64,000 nt of DNA from an uncultured Hyphomicrobiales bacterium (GCA_903824185.1 CAIJVU010000014.1:1-64000), one strand, 5' to 3'; positions 39,026 through 49,717 are shown, numbered from the stretch's first letter. A program made the numbers and translations. The notes: generated by a model not told the origin, from the sequence alone.

Positions 39026-40618
39026 ATGCCCCATGATCTTCGCCGCATCACCCGCGCTTTGCTTTCCGTTTCCGACAAGACGGGATTGCTGGATTTCGCA
39101 CAGGCCCTGCATGCGCGCGGGATCGAGCTGGTTTCGACAGGAGGCACTTGTGCCAGTCTGAAAGCCGCAGGCTTGCCGGTTCAGGACGTGTCCGATGTGA
39201 CAGGCTTTCCGGAAATGATGGATGGACGGGTCAAAACCCTGCATCCGAAAATCCATGGCGGCCTGCTCGCCATCCGCGCCAATCCGGTGCATCAGGCCTC
39301 GATGCTGGCGCATGGGATCGGCGCCATCGATCTTCTGGTGGTCAATCTCTATCCGTTCGAGGAAACCGTGCGGGCCGGAAAAGCCTATGATGACTGCATC
39401 GAAAATATCGATATCGGCGGGCCCGCCATGATCCGTGCTGCGGCCAAAAACCACACCGATGTCGCGGTGATTGTCGATGCGTCAGATTACGCGGCCTTGC
39501 TGTCGGAACTCGACGCCAATCAGGGCGCGACGCCGATTGAAGCGCGCCGCAGATGGGCGGCCAAAGCCTATGCCCGCACCGCGAGCTATGATGCCGCGAT
39601 TTCCAATTGGTTTGCCGCCCAGCTTGAGATCACCCAGCCTGACTATCGCGCCATGGGTGGGCATATCGCCGAGACCATGCGCTATGGTGAAAACCCCCAC
39701 CAGCAGGCCGCCTTTTATCACGTGGCCGAACAGCGTTTTGGTGTGGCCACCGCCCAACAGGTGCAAGGCAAACAACTCTCCTACAACAATATCAATGATA
39801 CCGATGCCGCCTTTGAAGCCGTCGCGGAATTTAATCCCGCCCAAGGACCGGCGGTGGTGATTGTCAAACATGCCAATCCCTGCGGCGTGGCCACTGGCAC
39901 CACCTTGCTTGACGCCTATCACAAGGCATTGGCCTGTGATCCCGTTTCCGCCTTTGGCGGCATTGTCGCCCTCAACCAGAAACTCGACGCCCAAGCGGCC
40001 CGCGCCATTGTCGACATCTTTACCGAGGTCATCATTGCCCCAGACGCCGATGAAGACGCCATCGCCCTGATTGCCGCCAAGAAAAACCTGCGTCTGCTGC
40101 TGACCGGCGGCCTGCCCGATCCGCGCGCCAAAGGCATGGTCTATCGCAGCGTGGCCGGTGGCTTTCTGGCCCAATCGCGCGACAATGCCGTGGTCGATGA
40201 CATGGACCTCAAGATTGTTACGAAACGCGCGCCCACCGCAGCCGAATTGGCTGATCTGCGCTTTGCCTTCCGCGTGGCCAAACATGTCAAATCCAATGCC
40301 ATTGTCTATGCCAAAGACGGGGCCACGGTGGGCATCGGGGCCGGACAGATGAGCCGCGTAGACTCCTCGCGCATTGCCGCATGGAAAGCAGGCGAGGCCG
40401 CCCGCAATGCCGGTCTGCCAGACAGCCTTGCCAAGGGATCGGTTGTGGCGTCTGACGCGTTTTTCCCCTTTGCTGACGGGCTTTTGGCCGCCGCCGAAGC
40501 AGGGGCCACGGCTGTGATCCAGCCCGGTGGTTCCATGCGCGACGACGAGGTGATCAAAGCAGCCGACGAGGCAGGGCTTGCCATGGTGATGACCGGTTTC
40601 CGCCATTTCCGGCATTAA
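39026..40618 (+). CDS. purH: Bifunctional AICAR transformylase/IMP cyclohydrolase PurH
   Basis: It performs the last two steps of purine synthesis. The 530-residue protein has an N-terminal MGS-like cyclohydrolase domain ([44 protein letters not shown]) and a C-terminal formyltransferase domain with [25 protein letters not shown] (catalytic KH) and [10 protein letters not shown]. The ATG at 39026 fits the conserved start; an upstream start at 38954 adds 24 residues not expected in the family. Confidence 0.98.
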   Translation: MPHDLRRITRALLSVSDKTGLLDFAQALHARGIELVSTGGTCASLKAAGLPVQDVSDVTGFPEMMDGRVKTLHPKIHGGLLAIRANPVHQASMLAHGIGAIDLLVVNLYPFEETVRAGKAYDDCIENIDIGGPAMIRAAAKNHTDVAVIVDASDYAALLSELDANQGATPIEARRRWAAKAYARTASYDAAISNWFAAQLEITQPDYRAMGGHIAETMRYGENPHQQAAFYHVAEQRFGVATAQQVQGKQLSYNNINDTDAAFEAVAEFNPAQGPAVVIVKHANPCGVATGTTLLDAYHKALACDPVSAFGGIVALNQKLDAQAARAIVDIFTEVIIAPDADEDAIALIAAKKNLRLLLTGGLPDPRAKGMVYRSVAGGFLAQSRDNAVVDDMDLKIVTKRAPTAAELADLRFAFRVAKHVKSNAIVYAKDGATVGIGAGQMSRVDSSRIAAWKAGEAARNAGLPDSLAKGSVVASDAFFPFADGLLAAAEAGATAVIQPGGSMRDDEVIKAADEAGLAMVMTGFRHFRH

Positions 40619-40660
40619 AGACCGCTTGCCAGAAAGGCCTTCAAGGACAAGGATGCAGTG

Positions 40661-41383
40661 ATGTACCGCTTTGCCAATCCGACCTTCTTTCTGGCTCTCG
40701 CCGGTCGCCTGATCCTGCCCTGCGCGCTGCTTGCAGCGGCTTTGCTGGGCTGGGGGCTTTATATGATTTTCGTGCTGGCGCCCGATGACTACCAGCAAGG
40801 CGCAAGCGTCAAGATCATGTATATTCATGTGCCCGCTGCATGGCTGGGTCTGGCCTGTTACGGGCTGATGACCAGTTCGGCGCTGGGGTCGATTGTGTTC
40901 CGGCATCCGCTGGCGGATGTGTCGGGCAAAGCGCTGGCCCCCATCGGCGCGAGTTTTACGTTTTTATGCCTTGTCACCGGCGCGCTCTGGGGCAAACCGA
41001 TGTGGGGGACGTGGTGGGTGTGGGATGCCCGCCTCACCTCGGTGCTTGTTTTGTTTCTGATCTATTGCGGCATTATTGCGCTGTGGGAGGCGTTTGATGA
41101 TCCCTTGCGCGCCGCCCGCCCCGTGGCGATCCTGACCTTGTTTGGCTCGGTCAATCTGCCGATTGTCAAATTCTCTGTCGATTGGTGGAACACCTTGCAT
41201 CAACCCGCCAGCGTCTTTCGCATGGGCGGCTCAACCATCGACCCCGCGATGCTCAAACCTTTGCTGGTGATGGCGGCGGGTGCGACCTTGCTGATGCTGG
41301 CGCTTTATCTCGACGGGATGCGCACCGAAATCCTGCGCCGCCGTGTCCGCAGCCTGCAAATGAAACAGGTCGGCCAGCCATGA
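40661..41383 (+). CDS. ccmC: Heme exporter protein CcmC
   Basis: An inner-membrane protein that delivers heme to CcmE during cytochrome c maturation. It has six predicted membrane helices and the conserved WGxWWxWDxRLT motif (GTWWVWDARLTSVLVL near 120-135), with conserved His residues in YIHVPAAWLG and DWWNTLHQPASV. ATG 40661 is preceded by AAGGACAAGG; a GTG one codon earlier is an alternative. The stop overlaps the ccmD start. ccmA, ccmB, ccmE and ccmF are not in the window. Confidence 0.96.
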   Translation: MYRFANPTFFLALAGRLILPCALLAAALLGWGLYMIFVLAPDDYQQGASVKIMYIHVPAAWLGLACYGLMTSSALGSIVFRHPLADVSGKALAPIGASFTFLCLVTGALWGKPMWGTWWVWDARLTSVLVLFLIYCGIIALWEAFDDPLRAARPVAILTLFGSVNLPIVKFSVDWWNTLHQPASVFRMGGSTIDPAMLKPLLVMAAGATLLMLALYLDGMRTEILRRRVRSLQMKQVGQP

Positions 41384-41535
41384 TCGCAGCCCTGCTCGCA
41401 ACCCCTTATGCCGGTTATATTTTGAGCGCCTATGGCCTCGCAGCGCTGATCACTCTGGGCTTGATCGTCAGAGCCGTACTGGCCCGTCATAGCCAGCTCA
41501 AAGCCTTACAGGATTTGCAAAACGAGCAAGACTGA
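41380..41535 (+). CDS. ccmD: Heme exporter protein CcmD
   Basis: A 51-residue single-TM protein. It starts MIAALLATPYAGYILSAYG and has one hydrophobic helix (about 16-34) followed by ARHSQLKALQDLQ, the usual basic/polar cytoplasmic tail. It overlaps the end of ccmC by 4 nt (ATGA). CcmD stabilises the CcmABC complex with CcmE. Confidence 0.9.
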   Translation: MIAALLATPYAGYILSAYGLAALITLGLIVRAVLARHSQLKALQDLQNEQD

Positions 41536-42219
41536 TCAGCCTTGCGGCTCATCTGTCGTCTCGATGAGATGACGATTGATCAGGGGTGTTTGCAGCATTG
41601 CAAAAATCAAAGTCAGCGGCATGATGCCGAACACCTTGAACTGGATCCAGTCGGCATCCGATTGGGTGCGCCAGACAAGCTCGTTCAATCCGGCCAGCAC
41701 GAAGAAAAAGCATCCCCAGCGCAGGCTCAAAATGCGCCAGCCCTCCTCGTCGATCTGCAAGACCTGATCAAGCACGATTTTGAGCAAGGGCTTGCCAAAC
41801 AGCACGCCGACCAGAAGCGCTGTCCCGAACAAGGCATTGACGACAGTGGGTTTGATTTTGATGAAGGTGTCATCGGCAAACCACACGGTCAGGCCGCCAA
41901 AGATCAAAACCATCAGGCCCGACACCAAGGGCATCACCGGCACATGCCGCAGCCAGATCAAAGAGGCCGCCAAAGACAAAGCCATGGCCGCCATAAAAAC
42001 AGCCGTCGCCAGAAAAATCGGTTTTTGCAAAAAGAACGCAGGGATCACCTGATCAAAAAGCCCTAAAACCGACACGGCCCATGCCTGCATCGTGTCTGCC
42101 CGGCTGTTGGCAAAGAAAAAAACCAGCAAAGGCCCCAATTCAACCATGAATTTCAACAGCGCATGGCCCGTGCCAGCGCTTTTTTGTGACGGATTTGAGT
42201 GAGCGAGCGGGTCTGACAT
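41536..42219 (-). CDS. yciB: Intracellular septation protein A family (YciB)
   Basis: A 227-residue inner-membrane protein with five to six helices. KFMVELGPLLVFFFANSR is the family N-terminal signature, followed by IPAFFLQKPIFLATAVFMAAM and GKPLLKIVLDQVLQIDEEGWR with WGCFFFVLAGLNELVWR. The family affects envelope integrity and septum formation. The ATG at 42219 is the expected start; longer upstream forms are not conserved. It ends immediately next to the convergent ccmD stop. Confidence 0.92.
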   Translation of the reverse strand: MSDPLAHSNPSQKSAGTGHALLKFMVELGPLLVFFFANSRADTMQAWAVSVLGLFDQVIPAFFLQKPIFLATAVFMAAMALSLAASLIWLRHVPVMPLVSGLMVLIFGGLTVWFADDTFIKIKPTVVNALFGTALLVGVLFGKPLLKIVLDQVLQIDEEGWRILSLRWGCFFFVLAGLNELVWRTQSDADWIQFKVFGIMPLTLIFAMLQTPLINRHLIETTDEPQG

Positions 42220-42504
42220 GCTGATCCTTGTTGTTCCTGACGTCCGTTTGACGCAAAGCCCCCGCGAAAGCAATGCAAATCGACCCGTCTCTAGACATAA
42301 AGACGCCCCGACCAAAGTGCGAGCCGCGAGAGCCTTGCCCCGCGGCCTGCGACTTGGCACAATAGCGGCGTGAATGGGAGGAAGAAGGGGATCTCTGGCA
42401 CGGTTTGGCCAACAAACCTGCCGGAACGCGACCCTTGCCTCGGCTTTCAGGCATTAAGTGCCGCCTTTGAACACGAGCGGCCGGTTTGGTACGGGAGAAC
42501 ACGC

Positions 42505-44448
42505 ATGTCAGATAAAATGTATGCCGTTTCGGCAGAATGGTCGAAGCGCGCATGGGTCGATGATGCCCATTACAAGACAATGTACCAGCAATCGGTCACG
42601 GATCCGAACGCGTTCTGGGCAGAACATGGCAAACGCATTGACTGGAGCAAGCCCTTCACCAAGGTGAAAAATGTCTCCTATGCGCCGGGCCAAGTGTCGA
42701 TCAAATGGTTTGAAGACGGCGAGACCAATGTGTCCGTCAATTGCGTGGACCGCCATCTGGCCAAACGCGGCAACCAGACCGCCATCATCTGGGAAGGCGA
42801 TGATCCCAACGAGTCCAAACACATCACCTATAACGAGCTGCATGCCGAGGTCAGCAAATTCGCCAATGTGCTGAAAGCGCATGGCGTGAAAAAAGGCGAT
42901 CGCGTCACCATCTATTTGCCGATGATTCCGGAAGCGGCCTATGCCATGCTGGCTTGCGCCCGTGTCGGGGCCATTCACTCGATCGTGTTCGGAGGCTTCT
43001 CCCCCGACAGTCTGGCCAGCCGCATCGAGGATGCCGACTCCGCTGTGGTGATCACTGCCGATGAAGGCCTGCGCGGCGGCCGCAAAGTGCCGCTAAAAAT
43101 CAATGCCGACGAAGCCGCAGCCAAATGCCCCTGCCTGAAAACCATGATCGTGGTGCGCCGCACCGGCGGGCAGGTTCATATGGAAAGCGGCCGTGACGTT
43201 TGGTACCATGAAGAAATGGCCAAGGTGTCGGCTGAATGTCCGGCCCAACCCATGAATGCCGAAGACCCCTTGTTCTTGCTGTATACATCGGGCTCGACCG
43301 GCAAGCCGAAAGGCGTGGTGCATACCACCGGCGGCTATCTCGTCTATGCGGCCATGACCCATCAATATGTCTTTGATTATCACGATGGTGATATTTACTG
43401 GTGCACCGCCGATGTGGGCTGGGTGACAGGCCACAGCTATATTGTCTATGGCCCGCTCGCCAATGGCGCGACCACCTTGATGTTTGAAGGCATCCCGACC
43501 TATCCCTCCATCTCGCGCTTCTGGGATGTGGTGGACAAGCATCAGGTATCGATTTTCTACACGGCCCCGACCGCGATCCGCTCCTTGATGGGGGCCGGTG
43601 AAGAGCCTGTGAAAAAGACCTCGCGCAAATCCCTGCGTCTTCTGGGGTCTGTCGGCGAGCCGATCAATCCCGAAGCCTGGTCTTGGTATCACCGCGTGGT
43701 GGGCGACGAGCGCTGCCCGATTGTCGATACATGGTGGCAGACCGAAACCGGCGGGATTTTGATTACCCCGCTGCCGGGTGCCACAGCCCTGAAGCCCGGT
43801 TCCGCGACCCGTCCGTTCTTTGGCGTTGAGCCGCAGGTGGTGGATGCGGAAGGCCATGTGCTGGAAGGCGCCTGCGAGGGCAATCTGGTGATCGCCGAGA
43901 GCTGGCCCGGCCAGATGCGCACGGTCTATGGCGACCATCAGCGTTTCATGGAAACCTATTTCTCGACCTATCCCAACAAATATTTCACCGGTGACGGCTG
44001 CCGCCGTGATGCGGATGGCTATTACTGGATCACCGGTCGCGTCGATGACGTGATCAACGTCTCCGGCCACCGCATGGGCACCGCGGAAGTGGAAAGCGCG
44101 CTCGTCGCCCATCCGAAAGTGTCGGAAGCGGCGGTGGTGGGCTATCCGCATGACATCAAGGGACAGGGGATCTATGCCTATGTGACCTTGATGGAGGGCG
44201 AAGAGCCGAGCGATGCCCTGCGCAAGGAGCTGGTGAATTGGGTGCGCAAAGAAATCGGCCCGATTGCCTCCCCCGACCTGATCCAATTTGCGCCCGGCCT
44301 GCCGAAAACCCGGTCTGGCAAAATCATGCGCCGCATTCTGCGCAAGATTGCCGAAGACGAATTCGGCAATCTGGGGGATACGTCCACGCTCGCCGATCCC
44401 GGCGTTGTGGGGGATCTGATCGAGCACCGGCAGAACAAGCGCCATTAA
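42505..44448 (+). CDS. acsA: Acetyl-coenzyme A synthetase
   Basis: It activates acetate to acetyl-CoA through acetyl-AMP. The 647-residue protein has the P-loop [15 protein letters not shown] near 265, [24 protein letters not shown], and the hinge [20 protein letters not shown]. The C-terminal [17 protein letters not shown] carries the lysine that is typically acetylated to control activity. ATG 42505 follows GGGAGAA at proper spacing; a longer upstream form is not conserved. A terminator follows. Confidence 0.97.
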   Translation: MSDKMYAVSAEWSKRAWVDDAHYKTMYQQSVTDPNAFWAEHGKRIDWSKPFTKVKNVSYAPGQVSIKWFEDGETNVSVNCVDRHLAKRGNQTAIIWEGDDPNESKHITYNELHAEVSKFANVLKAHGVKKGDRVTIYLPMIPEAAYAMLACARVGAIHSIVFGGFSPDSLASRIEDADSAVVITADEGLRGGRKVPLKINADEAAAKCPCLKTMIVVRRTGGQVHMESGRDVWYHEEMAKVSAECPAQPMNAEDPLFLLYTSGSTGKPKGVVHTTGGYLVYAAMTHQYVFDYHDGDIYWCTADVGWVTGHSYIVYGPLANGATTLMFEGIPTYPSISRFWDVVDKHQVSIFYTAPTAIRSLMGAGEEPVKKTSRKSLRLLGSVGEPINPEAWSWYHRVVGDERCPIVDTWWQTETGGILITPLPGATALKPGSATRPFFGVEPQVVDAEGHVLEGACEGNLVIAESWPGQMRTVYGDHQRFMETYFSTYPNKYFTGDGCRRDADGYYWITGRVDDVINVSGHRMGTAEVESALVAHPKVSEAAVVGYPHDIKGQGIYAYVTLMEGEEPSDALRKELVNWVRKEIGPIASPDLIQFAPGLPKTRSGKIMRRILRKIAEDEFGNLGDTSTLADPGVVGDLIEHRQNKRH

Positions 44449-44490
44449 GGCGCTTGCCCAAAAATCATCCTGTCTGCCTCCTCTTTTCGA

Positions 44491-44518
44491 AAACGCGCCC
44501 GCAAAGGCGCGTTTTTTT
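44491..44518 (+). terminator. Terminator of acsA
   Basis: AAACGCGCC and GGCGCGTTT form a 9-bp stem with a 6-nt loop and a run of seven T. It is 43 nt past the acsA stop. Confidence 0.92.
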
Positions 44519-44580
44519 GTGCAGGCAAGGACGGCTAAGCGCTCGACCCCCTGCCCAACTTGTGGCAAAAGAGGGTTATC

Positions 44581-45354
44581 GTGCAAACCCTTGATGATCC
44601 CGTGACCCCAAAGACCGCATCAACGTCTCCGACCGTTTTGATTGTCTTGCATCAGGCCCATTCGACGCCCGGTCGGGTTGGACGTTTGCTGGTCGAACGC
44701 GGCATCACCCTCGATATCCGCCGCCCGCCGCTGGGCGATCCCCTGCCCGATGATATGAGCCCCTATAGCGGTGCGGTGGTTTTTGGCGGCCCGATGAGTG
44801 CCAATGATGATTTGGACTGGCTCAAAAGCGAAACCGACTGGATCGGGCAGGTCTTGAAAGCCGACAAGCCGTTTTTAGGCCTGTGTCTGGGCGCGCAAAT
44901 GCTGGCCAAACATGCAGGCGCTCGCGTTTACACGCATGAAAAGGGCATGGCCGAAATCGGCTATTATCCGCTGCGGCCTACTGAAGACGGTCTGGCCTTC
45001 AGCCAGCAAACCGGCTTGGACTGGCCCTGCCATGTCTATCACTGGCATCGGGACGGCTTTGATGTGCCCTCATCAGCCACTCCGCTGGCCCAAGGCGATA
45101 TATTTCCCGAACAGGCTTTTGTGATGAAAGGAACCAAGGCCTATGGCCTGCAATTTCATCCCGAAGTCACCTATGCGATGATGTGCCGCTGGACAACCCG
45201 CGCGCATGAACGCATGGCCATGCCCGGCGCCCGCACGCGGCCCGAACATCTCTCCGGCTGGTACCGCTATGACCGTGCCGTGCATCAATGGATCGACGGT
45301 TTCCTTGACCATTGGCTTGCACCCAACCATGCCCCCTCTCCGCTCCAGGGATAA
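44581..45354 (+). CDS. Class I glutamine amidotransferase-like protein (GMP synthase glutaminase type)
   Basis: A stand-alone GATase domain of 257 residues from GTG 44581, which follows GAGGG. The nucleophile elbow is FLGLCLGAQMLA (Cys near 100), and the His-Glu pair is in GLQFHPEVTYAM. FGGPMSANDD matches the oxyanion region. It may use glutamine or gamma-glutamyl compounds; no synthetase partner is adjacent, so the substrate is unknown. It ends 2 nt before the tspO ATG, so the two are probably cotranscribed. Confidence 0.85.
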   Translation: MQTLDDPVTPKTASTSPTVLIVLHQAHSTPGRVGRLLVERGITLDIRRPPLGDPLPDDMSPYSGAVVFGGPMSANDDLDWLKSETDWIGQVLKADKPFLGLCLGAQMLAKHAGARVYTHEKGMAEIGYYPLRPTEDGLAFSQQTGLDWPCHVYHWHRDGFDVPSSATPLAQGDIFPEQAFVMKGTKAYGLQFHPEVTYAMMCRWTTRAHERMAMPGARTRPEHLSGWYRYDRAVHQWIDGFLDHWLAPNHAPSPLQG

Positions 45355-45356
45355 CC

Positions 45357-45869
45357 ATGACTGACTTGCATCCTCATGATGAGACCGCCCCACCTTTGCC
45401 GCTGGCGAGCAAACATGCCATCCCCAAATTAGTGTTTGCCATGGTGGTTGTGTTGTCTGCCGCCGTCATCGGCAATATGGCCACCATTCCCAATATTCCC
45501 GTCTGGTATGCGGGGCTGGTGAAACCCGCCTTCAACCCGCCCAATTGGGTGTTCGGGCCTGTCTGGTCTTTGCTCTATGCCATGTTGGTGCTGAGTTTCT
45601 GGCGCGTGCTGTTGCGTCAGGCATCACTTCCGGCCATCGCGGTGTTTGTCGCGCAAATGGTGTTGAACGGGTTTTGGTCCGTGGCCTTTTTCGGCATGCA
45701 TAACATCGCCCTCGGCCTTGCCGTCATTTTGGTGCTGGAAGCGCTGATCCTTTTGACCATCGCCTTGTTTGCGCGCATCGACCGCTTGGCGGCGTGGCTG
45801 CTGGCGCCTTATGCCCTCTGGGTCGGCTTTGCCAGCATCTTAAATGCGGCCATCCTCAGCCTGAACTAA
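45357..45869 (+). CDS. tspO: TspO/MBR family protein
   Basis: A five-helix membrane protein of 170 residues. Trp/Pro-rich WYAGLVKPAFNPPNWVFGPVW is the family core, and FVAQMVLNGFWSVAFFG and the final WVGFASILNAAILSLN are the other conserved helices. TspO binds porphyrins and is linked to oxygen or redox signalling in alphaproteobacteria. CCAGGGATAACC precedes the ATG at 45357. Confidence 0.93.
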   Translation: MTDLHPHDETAPPLPLASKHAIPKLVFAMVVVLSAAVIGNMATIPNIPVWYAGLVKPAFNPPNWVFGPVWSLLYAMLVLSFWRVLLRQASLPAIAVFVAQMVLNGFWSVAFFGMHNIALGLAVILVLEALILLTIALFARIDRLAAWLLAPYALWVGFASILNAAILSLN

Positions 45870-45886
45870 GCGCTTTCAGGCAAAGA

Positions 45887-46435
45887 TTAAGCCGGCATTT
45901 CGATGACGCCGATAAACGGCAATTCACGGAAGGAATGCGCGACATCCATGCCATAGCCAACCACAAAGTGGTCGGGACAGGTAAAACCGACATAAGTGGG
46001 GGTGACTTGCACCGCGCGTTTGCCGGGCTTTTCCAGCAAGCAACAGGTGGTGACCCGCGCACCGCGCGCCGCCAGCAGATCAATGGCAAAAGCCAAGGTG
46101 CGGCCTGATTCCAGAATATCATCGACCAGCAAAATATCACGATCGCGTACATCGCTTTCGACATCGCGCAAAATCGTCACTTGACCGCTCGATGTCATGC
46201 CCGTGCGATAGCTCGACAAATGCATGAATTCCATTTGCGGTGCCAGTCCGACCTTGTGCAGCTCCCGCATGAGATCGGCGGCAAACATGAAGCTGCCCTT
46301 CAACACGGCCACAACCAGCAAATCTTTGGGCTGGCTTTGCGCGATCTCGGCGGCAAGCTCCGCGTTCCGGCGGGCAATTTGCTCCGCACTGAATAAGACT
46401 TTGACACGCCGGTGCTCGATTGCAGGCTCGCTCAT
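45887..46435 (-). CDS. hpt: Hypoxanthine phosphoribosyltransferase
   Basis: A purine salvage enzyme that makes IMP or GMP from the base and PRPP. The 182-residue protein has VAVLKGSFMFAADL near 45, EFMHLSSYRTGMTSSGQ (flexible loop) and the PRPP motif ILLVDDILESGRTLAFA near 100-115, then CLLEKPGKRAVQVTPTYVGF. It is divergent from ftsE. Confidence 0.95.
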   Translation of the reverse strand: MSEPAIEHRRVKVLFSAEQIARRNAELAAEIAQSQPKDLLVVAVLKGSFMFAADLMRELHKVGLAPQMEFMHLSSYRTGMTSSGQVTILRDVESDVRDRDILLVDDILESGRTLAFAIDLLAARGARVTTCCLLEKPGKRAVQVTPTYVGFTCPDHFVVGYGMDVAHSFRELPFIGVIEMPA

Positions 46436-46661
46436 TTTTCAGGTCCGTTCTGTTTTTTCTTCTGTCTGCTTGCCACATTGTCGCCCCCAAACCAATGCGG
46501 CAGGGCAGGATAGTGACGCCTATGGTTAATTCTGACCGCAATTATCCTATGAAGCGAGAAAAAAGACTGCTTTTTGGCAAAAGGGCTTTCCCCTTTGCCA
46601 CCGCATGACTTAAATAGAACCTGTATCTGAACGCCCAACCCTGAGATGGTTTGTCCCGAGG

Positions 46662-47333
46662 ATGGCCCCTTTGCTTCGTTTCGAGAATGTCGGCTTGCGA
46701 TACGGGCTTGGACCTGAGATTTTAAAGGATCTCAGTTTTTCCATCGCGCCGCAAAGCTTCCAATTCCTGACCGGCCCGTCCGGCGCGGGCAAGACGACCT
46801 TGTTGCGGCTGATTTTACTGTCTTTGAAACCCACCCGCGGCCTGATCCATTTGTTTGGTTCGGATGTGTCGCAAATTGCCCCTGACGCCCTCACTGCGGT
46901 GCGGCGGCGGATGGGCGTGGTCTTTCAGGATTTTCGGCTGCTCGACCATTTGACCACTTTTGAAAATGTCGCCTTGCCGCTGCGTGTCAAAGGCCGCGAG
47001 GAAAGCGCCTATCGCGCAGAGGTCACCGAATTGCTCAAATGGGTCGGCTTGGGCGATAAAATCCATGCCGTGCCGCAGGTGCTGTCGGGCGGGGAAAAGC
47101 AGCGCGCCGCCATTGCCCGCGCTTTGATCGCCAAACCCGATCTGCTGTTGGCGGACGAGCCGACAGGCAATGTCGATCCGTCCATGGCCATGCGGCTGTT
47201 GCGGCTGTTTGTGGAAATGAACCGCTTGGGCACGGCTGTGGTGATCGCCACCCATGACATTGCCTTGATGGACAAATTCGATGATGCGCGCCGTCTGGTG
47301 CTCGGGGATGGACGGTTGCACATCTATGACTGA
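46662..47333 (+). CDS. ftsE: Cell division ATP-binding protein FtsE
   Basis: The ATPase of the FtsEX complex, which couples the divisome to peptidoglycan hydrolase activation. The 223-residue protein has Walker A GPSGAGKTT, the Q-loop VFQDFRLLDHLTTFENVALPL, signature LSGGEKQRAAIARAL and Walker B LLLADEPTGNVD followed by ATHD. Its 3' end overlaps ftsX by 8 nt. The upstream 226-bp divergent gap contains a hairpin near 46577-46601. Confidence 0.93.
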   Translation: MAPLLRFENVGLRYGLGPEILKDLSFSIAPQSFQFLTGPSGAGKTTLLRLILLSLKPTRGLIHLFGSDVSQIAPDALTAVRRRMGVVFQDFRLLDHLTTFENVALPLRVKGREESAYRAEVTELLKWVGLGDKIHAVPQVLSGGEKQRAAIARALIAKPDLLLADEPTGNVDPSMAMRLLRLFVEMNRLGTAVVIATHDIALMDKFDDARRLVLGDGRLHIYD

Positions 47334-48294
47334 CACGCTGGATCCGCCCCACAAACCGCAAAGCCTGATGCAACGACTGAAAATGGTCCTGCATGGTCAG
47401 GACGGGCATCCGCTCGTGCCCAGCGAAAATATCGCCGGTCGGGCCTTGGTGGTGGTGATTGCGATCATGACCTTTCTGGCAGCGCTCACCACGGGGGCCG
47501 CGCAATTGCTGGCCAGCGCCTCGCAGGATTGGCAAGGGGCTGTGGCCACCGAACTGACCATTCAGGTGCGGCCCGTGCAAGGCCGCAACATCGATCAGGA
47601 CGTGGCGCGCGCCGCAGCCATAGCGGGCACGTTCAAAGGCATTAGCAAGGTCAGGCCTTATAGCAAACGCGAATCCGAGGCCTTGCTGGAACCCTGGTTG
47701 GGCACAGGCCTTGGCCTTGACGATCTGCCGGTGCCGCGCCTGATTGTTTTGCAAAGCGATGCGCCGGCCCATGTCGATATCGAAGGGTTGAAAAAAGCGC
47801 TGGGCGAGAGCCTGCGCAATGCAAGCCTTGATGATCACCGTGTCTGGACGGCCCGCCTGCAATCCATGGCCCGCTCGGTGATCGGCATTGCCATCGGACT
47901 GGTGGTCCTCGTCTTGATTGCAACGGGCTTGGCTGTGGGCTTTGCCACACGCGGCGCGATTTCGGGCAATCGCAATACCATGGAGGTGTTGCATTTTGTC
48001 GGCGCCACCGATGCCTTTATCGCGCGTGAATTCCAGCGCCATTTTCTGTTGCTCGGATTGCAAGGCGGTTTTTTGGGCGGCATGGCGGCCTTGTTGTTTT
48101 TTCTGATCGCGCAATTTTTTGCAGAGCAATGGATTGGCAGTGTCGGCAGCGAGCAAATGTCTGTTTTGTTCGGCTCCTTTATTCTGGAGAAAAGCGGCTA
48201 TGCCGGTATTTTCCTCACAGCCCTTCTGGTGGCCTTGTTGACGGCTTTGGTCTCGCGCCTGACTGTGGCCCATACGCTGAGAAGCCTGACGTGA
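47326..48294 (+). CDS. ftsX: Cell division protein FtsX
   Basis: The membrane subunit of FtsEX. The 322-residue protein has a cytoplasmic N-terminus, TM1 (about 38-60), a periplasmic loop with SKVRPYSKRESEALLEPWLG, and three C-terminal helices, with the FtsX motif GAISGNRNTMEVLHFVGATDAFIAREFQ beginning near 210. ATG 47326 overlaps ftsE; the stop overlaps the next gene (GTGA). Confidence 0.92.
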   Translation: MTDTLDPPHKPQSLMQRLKMVLHGQDGHPLVPSENIAGRALVVVIAIMTFLAALTTGAAQLLASASQDWQGAVATELTIQVRPVQGRNIDQDVARAAAIAGTFKGISKVRPYSKRESEALLEPWLGTGLGLDDLPVPRLIVLQSDAPAHVDIEGLKKALGESLRNASLDDHRVWTARLQSMARSVIGIAIGLVVLVLIATGLAVGFATRGAISGNRNTMEVLHFVGATDAFIAREFQRHFLLLGLQGGFLGGMAALLFFLIAQFFAEQWIGSVGSEQMSVLFGSFILEKSGYAGIFLTALLVALLTALVSRLTVAHTLRSLT

Positions 48295-48887
48295 TCTGGC
48301 GTCCCGCTTGGCTCATGGTGATCACACTTCTGATCGCCGCAAGTCTTGATTTCGGTTTTTTTCTGTCGCATGTCGCGCGGCATGGTGCTGATCCCCACCT
48401 CAAAGCCGATGGCATCGCCGTTTTGACCGGCGCGCGCGAACGGATCACGGCTGCCGCGCCCTTGCTGGCAGAGGGCAAAGGAAACCGTTTGTTGATTTCG
48501 GGCGTGCATGAACGCACGCATCTCGCGGATCTCTTGCGCATCGAACCCGCGCTCGAACCCTTCACATCCTGCTGTCTTGATCTTGGCCGCAAGGCCACCA
48601 ATACCATCGGCAATGCGCAGGAGGTAACAGCTTGGGCGCGTGCCAAAAGCTATCGCAGCCTGTGGCTTGTCACCTCCGATTACCACATGCCGCGCGCCCT
48701 GTTGGAACTCCAACAGGCCTCGCCGGATCTGGTGATCTATCCCTGGCCGGCCTCCTCCGCGCATGAGGGCGGCTTCACGCTGTGGCGCGACGCGACGGTT
48801 TGGCGGCTGATCCTCTCCGAATGGGTCAAATTCCATGTCGTGCGCTTGCGGATTGCCTTGGGATTGCCCATGAGTGATACAGAGTAA
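48291..48887 (+). CDS. YdcF/ElyC-family (DUF218) protein
   Basis: A 198-residue protein with one N-terminal membrane helix (about 4-26) and a DUF218 domain. IAVLTGARERITAAAPLL, LISGVHERTH, DLGRKATNTIGNAQEV and LWLVTSDYHMPRALLEL are the conserved elements; the acidic/His residues resemble those of the ElyC/SanA/YdcF group implicated in envelope assembly. Start GTG 48291 overlaps the ftsX stop by 4 nt, so it is coupled to ftsX. Confidence 0.88.
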   Translation: MIWRPAWLMVITLLIAASLDFGFFLSHVARHGADPHLKADGIAVLTGARERITAAAPLLAEGKGNRLLISGVHERTHLADLLRIEPALEPFTSCCLDLGRKATNTIGNAQEVTAWARAKSYRSLWLVTSDYHMPRALLELQQASPDLVIYPWPASSAHEGGFTLWRDATVWRLILSEWVKFHVVRLRIALGLPMSDTE

Positions 48888-48955
48888 ATGATCGCAAATG
48901 CCTTCCCTACACTTTGTTCCCTGCCTCTGAGACCCATGCTTCACAGGATCGCGTT

Positions 48956-49717
48956 ATGGACCGCCCTTCCCTTCTGATGCGTTTTCGCTTTACCCTTTTT
49001 GCGTTCATCACCTATCCCGCTTTCTTTTTCTGGATGTTGTTCGGATCCTTTTACCTGCTCGGCCCGCGCCGCAAGCTGATCCGCATGATGTCCACATGGG
49101 GCAAGATTTTCATCTGGCTGTGTCGGATGATTGCAGGCTTGAAACTGGAAGTGCGGGGCACAGAGCATCTGAGCAAAGGCCCGATGCTGATTGCCGCCAA
49201 ACATCTCTCCGCATGGGAAACCATTGCGCTGTTGGGCTTCTTTGATGACCCCTGTTTCATCATGAAGGAAGAGCTGCAAAAAATTCCGCTGTTGGGCAGC
49301 TATATCGTGCGCTCCCACCAGATCCCGCTCAACCGCAAAGGCAGCGCCGCCGATATGAAAAAAATGCTGCGCACAGCCAAGACGGAAGTCTTTGCGGATG
49401 AGGGGCGTCAGGTGATTATTTTTCCAGAAGGCACGCGCCGCCCCATTGATGCGGAACCGGTTTACCATGCGGGCGTCTCGATGCTCTACACCGCCATGGA
49501 CGTGCCTTGCCTGCCGCTGGCGCATAATGCCGGCTTGTTTTGGCCGAGCGGTTATAAGCCCCGCAGCAGCGGTACGATTTTGGTTGAAATCCTGCCACCG
49601 ATCCCGCCCGGCATGGACCGTGCCGCTTTCCAGACCGAGATCCAGACCCAATTGGAAACGGCCTCGCACCGCTTGATTGCCGAGGGCCGCGCGGCCCTTC
49701 AACAGCACAAGCCTTAA
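48956..49717 (+). CDS. plsC: 1-acyl-sn-glycerol-3-phosphate acyltransferase (PlsC family)
   Basis: It adds the second acyl chain to lysophosphatidic acid at the inner membrane. A membrane segment (about 10-32) is followed by the acyltransferase domain. The catalytic H-x4-acid motif reads KHLSAWET, with Glu where most relatives have Asp, as also occurs in some alphaproteobacteria. The FPEGTRR motif is present (block III), as is the [14 protein letters not shown] block IV. CAGGATCG precedes the ATG at 48956. It follows the ftsE-ftsX-ydcF run by 68 bp. Confidence 0.9.
   Translation: MDRPSLLMRFRFTLFAFITYPAFFFWMLFGSFYLLGPRRKLIRMMSTWGKIFIWLCRMIAGLKLEVRGTEHLSKGPMLIAAKHLSAWETIALLGFFDDPCFIMKEELQKIPLLGSYIVRSHQIPLNRKGSAADMKKMLRTAKTEVFADEGRQVIIFPEGTRRPIDAEPVYHAGVSMLYTAMDVPCLPLAHNAGLFWPSGYKPRSSGTILVEILPPIPPGMDRAAFQTEIQTQLETASHRLIAEGRAALQQHKP

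Noticed and set aside
46577-46601. Hairpin upstream of ftsE as a riboswitch
   Set aside because: It is a simple stem (GGCAAA-type) of the leader with no conserved aptamer core; at most an attenuator, unsupported.
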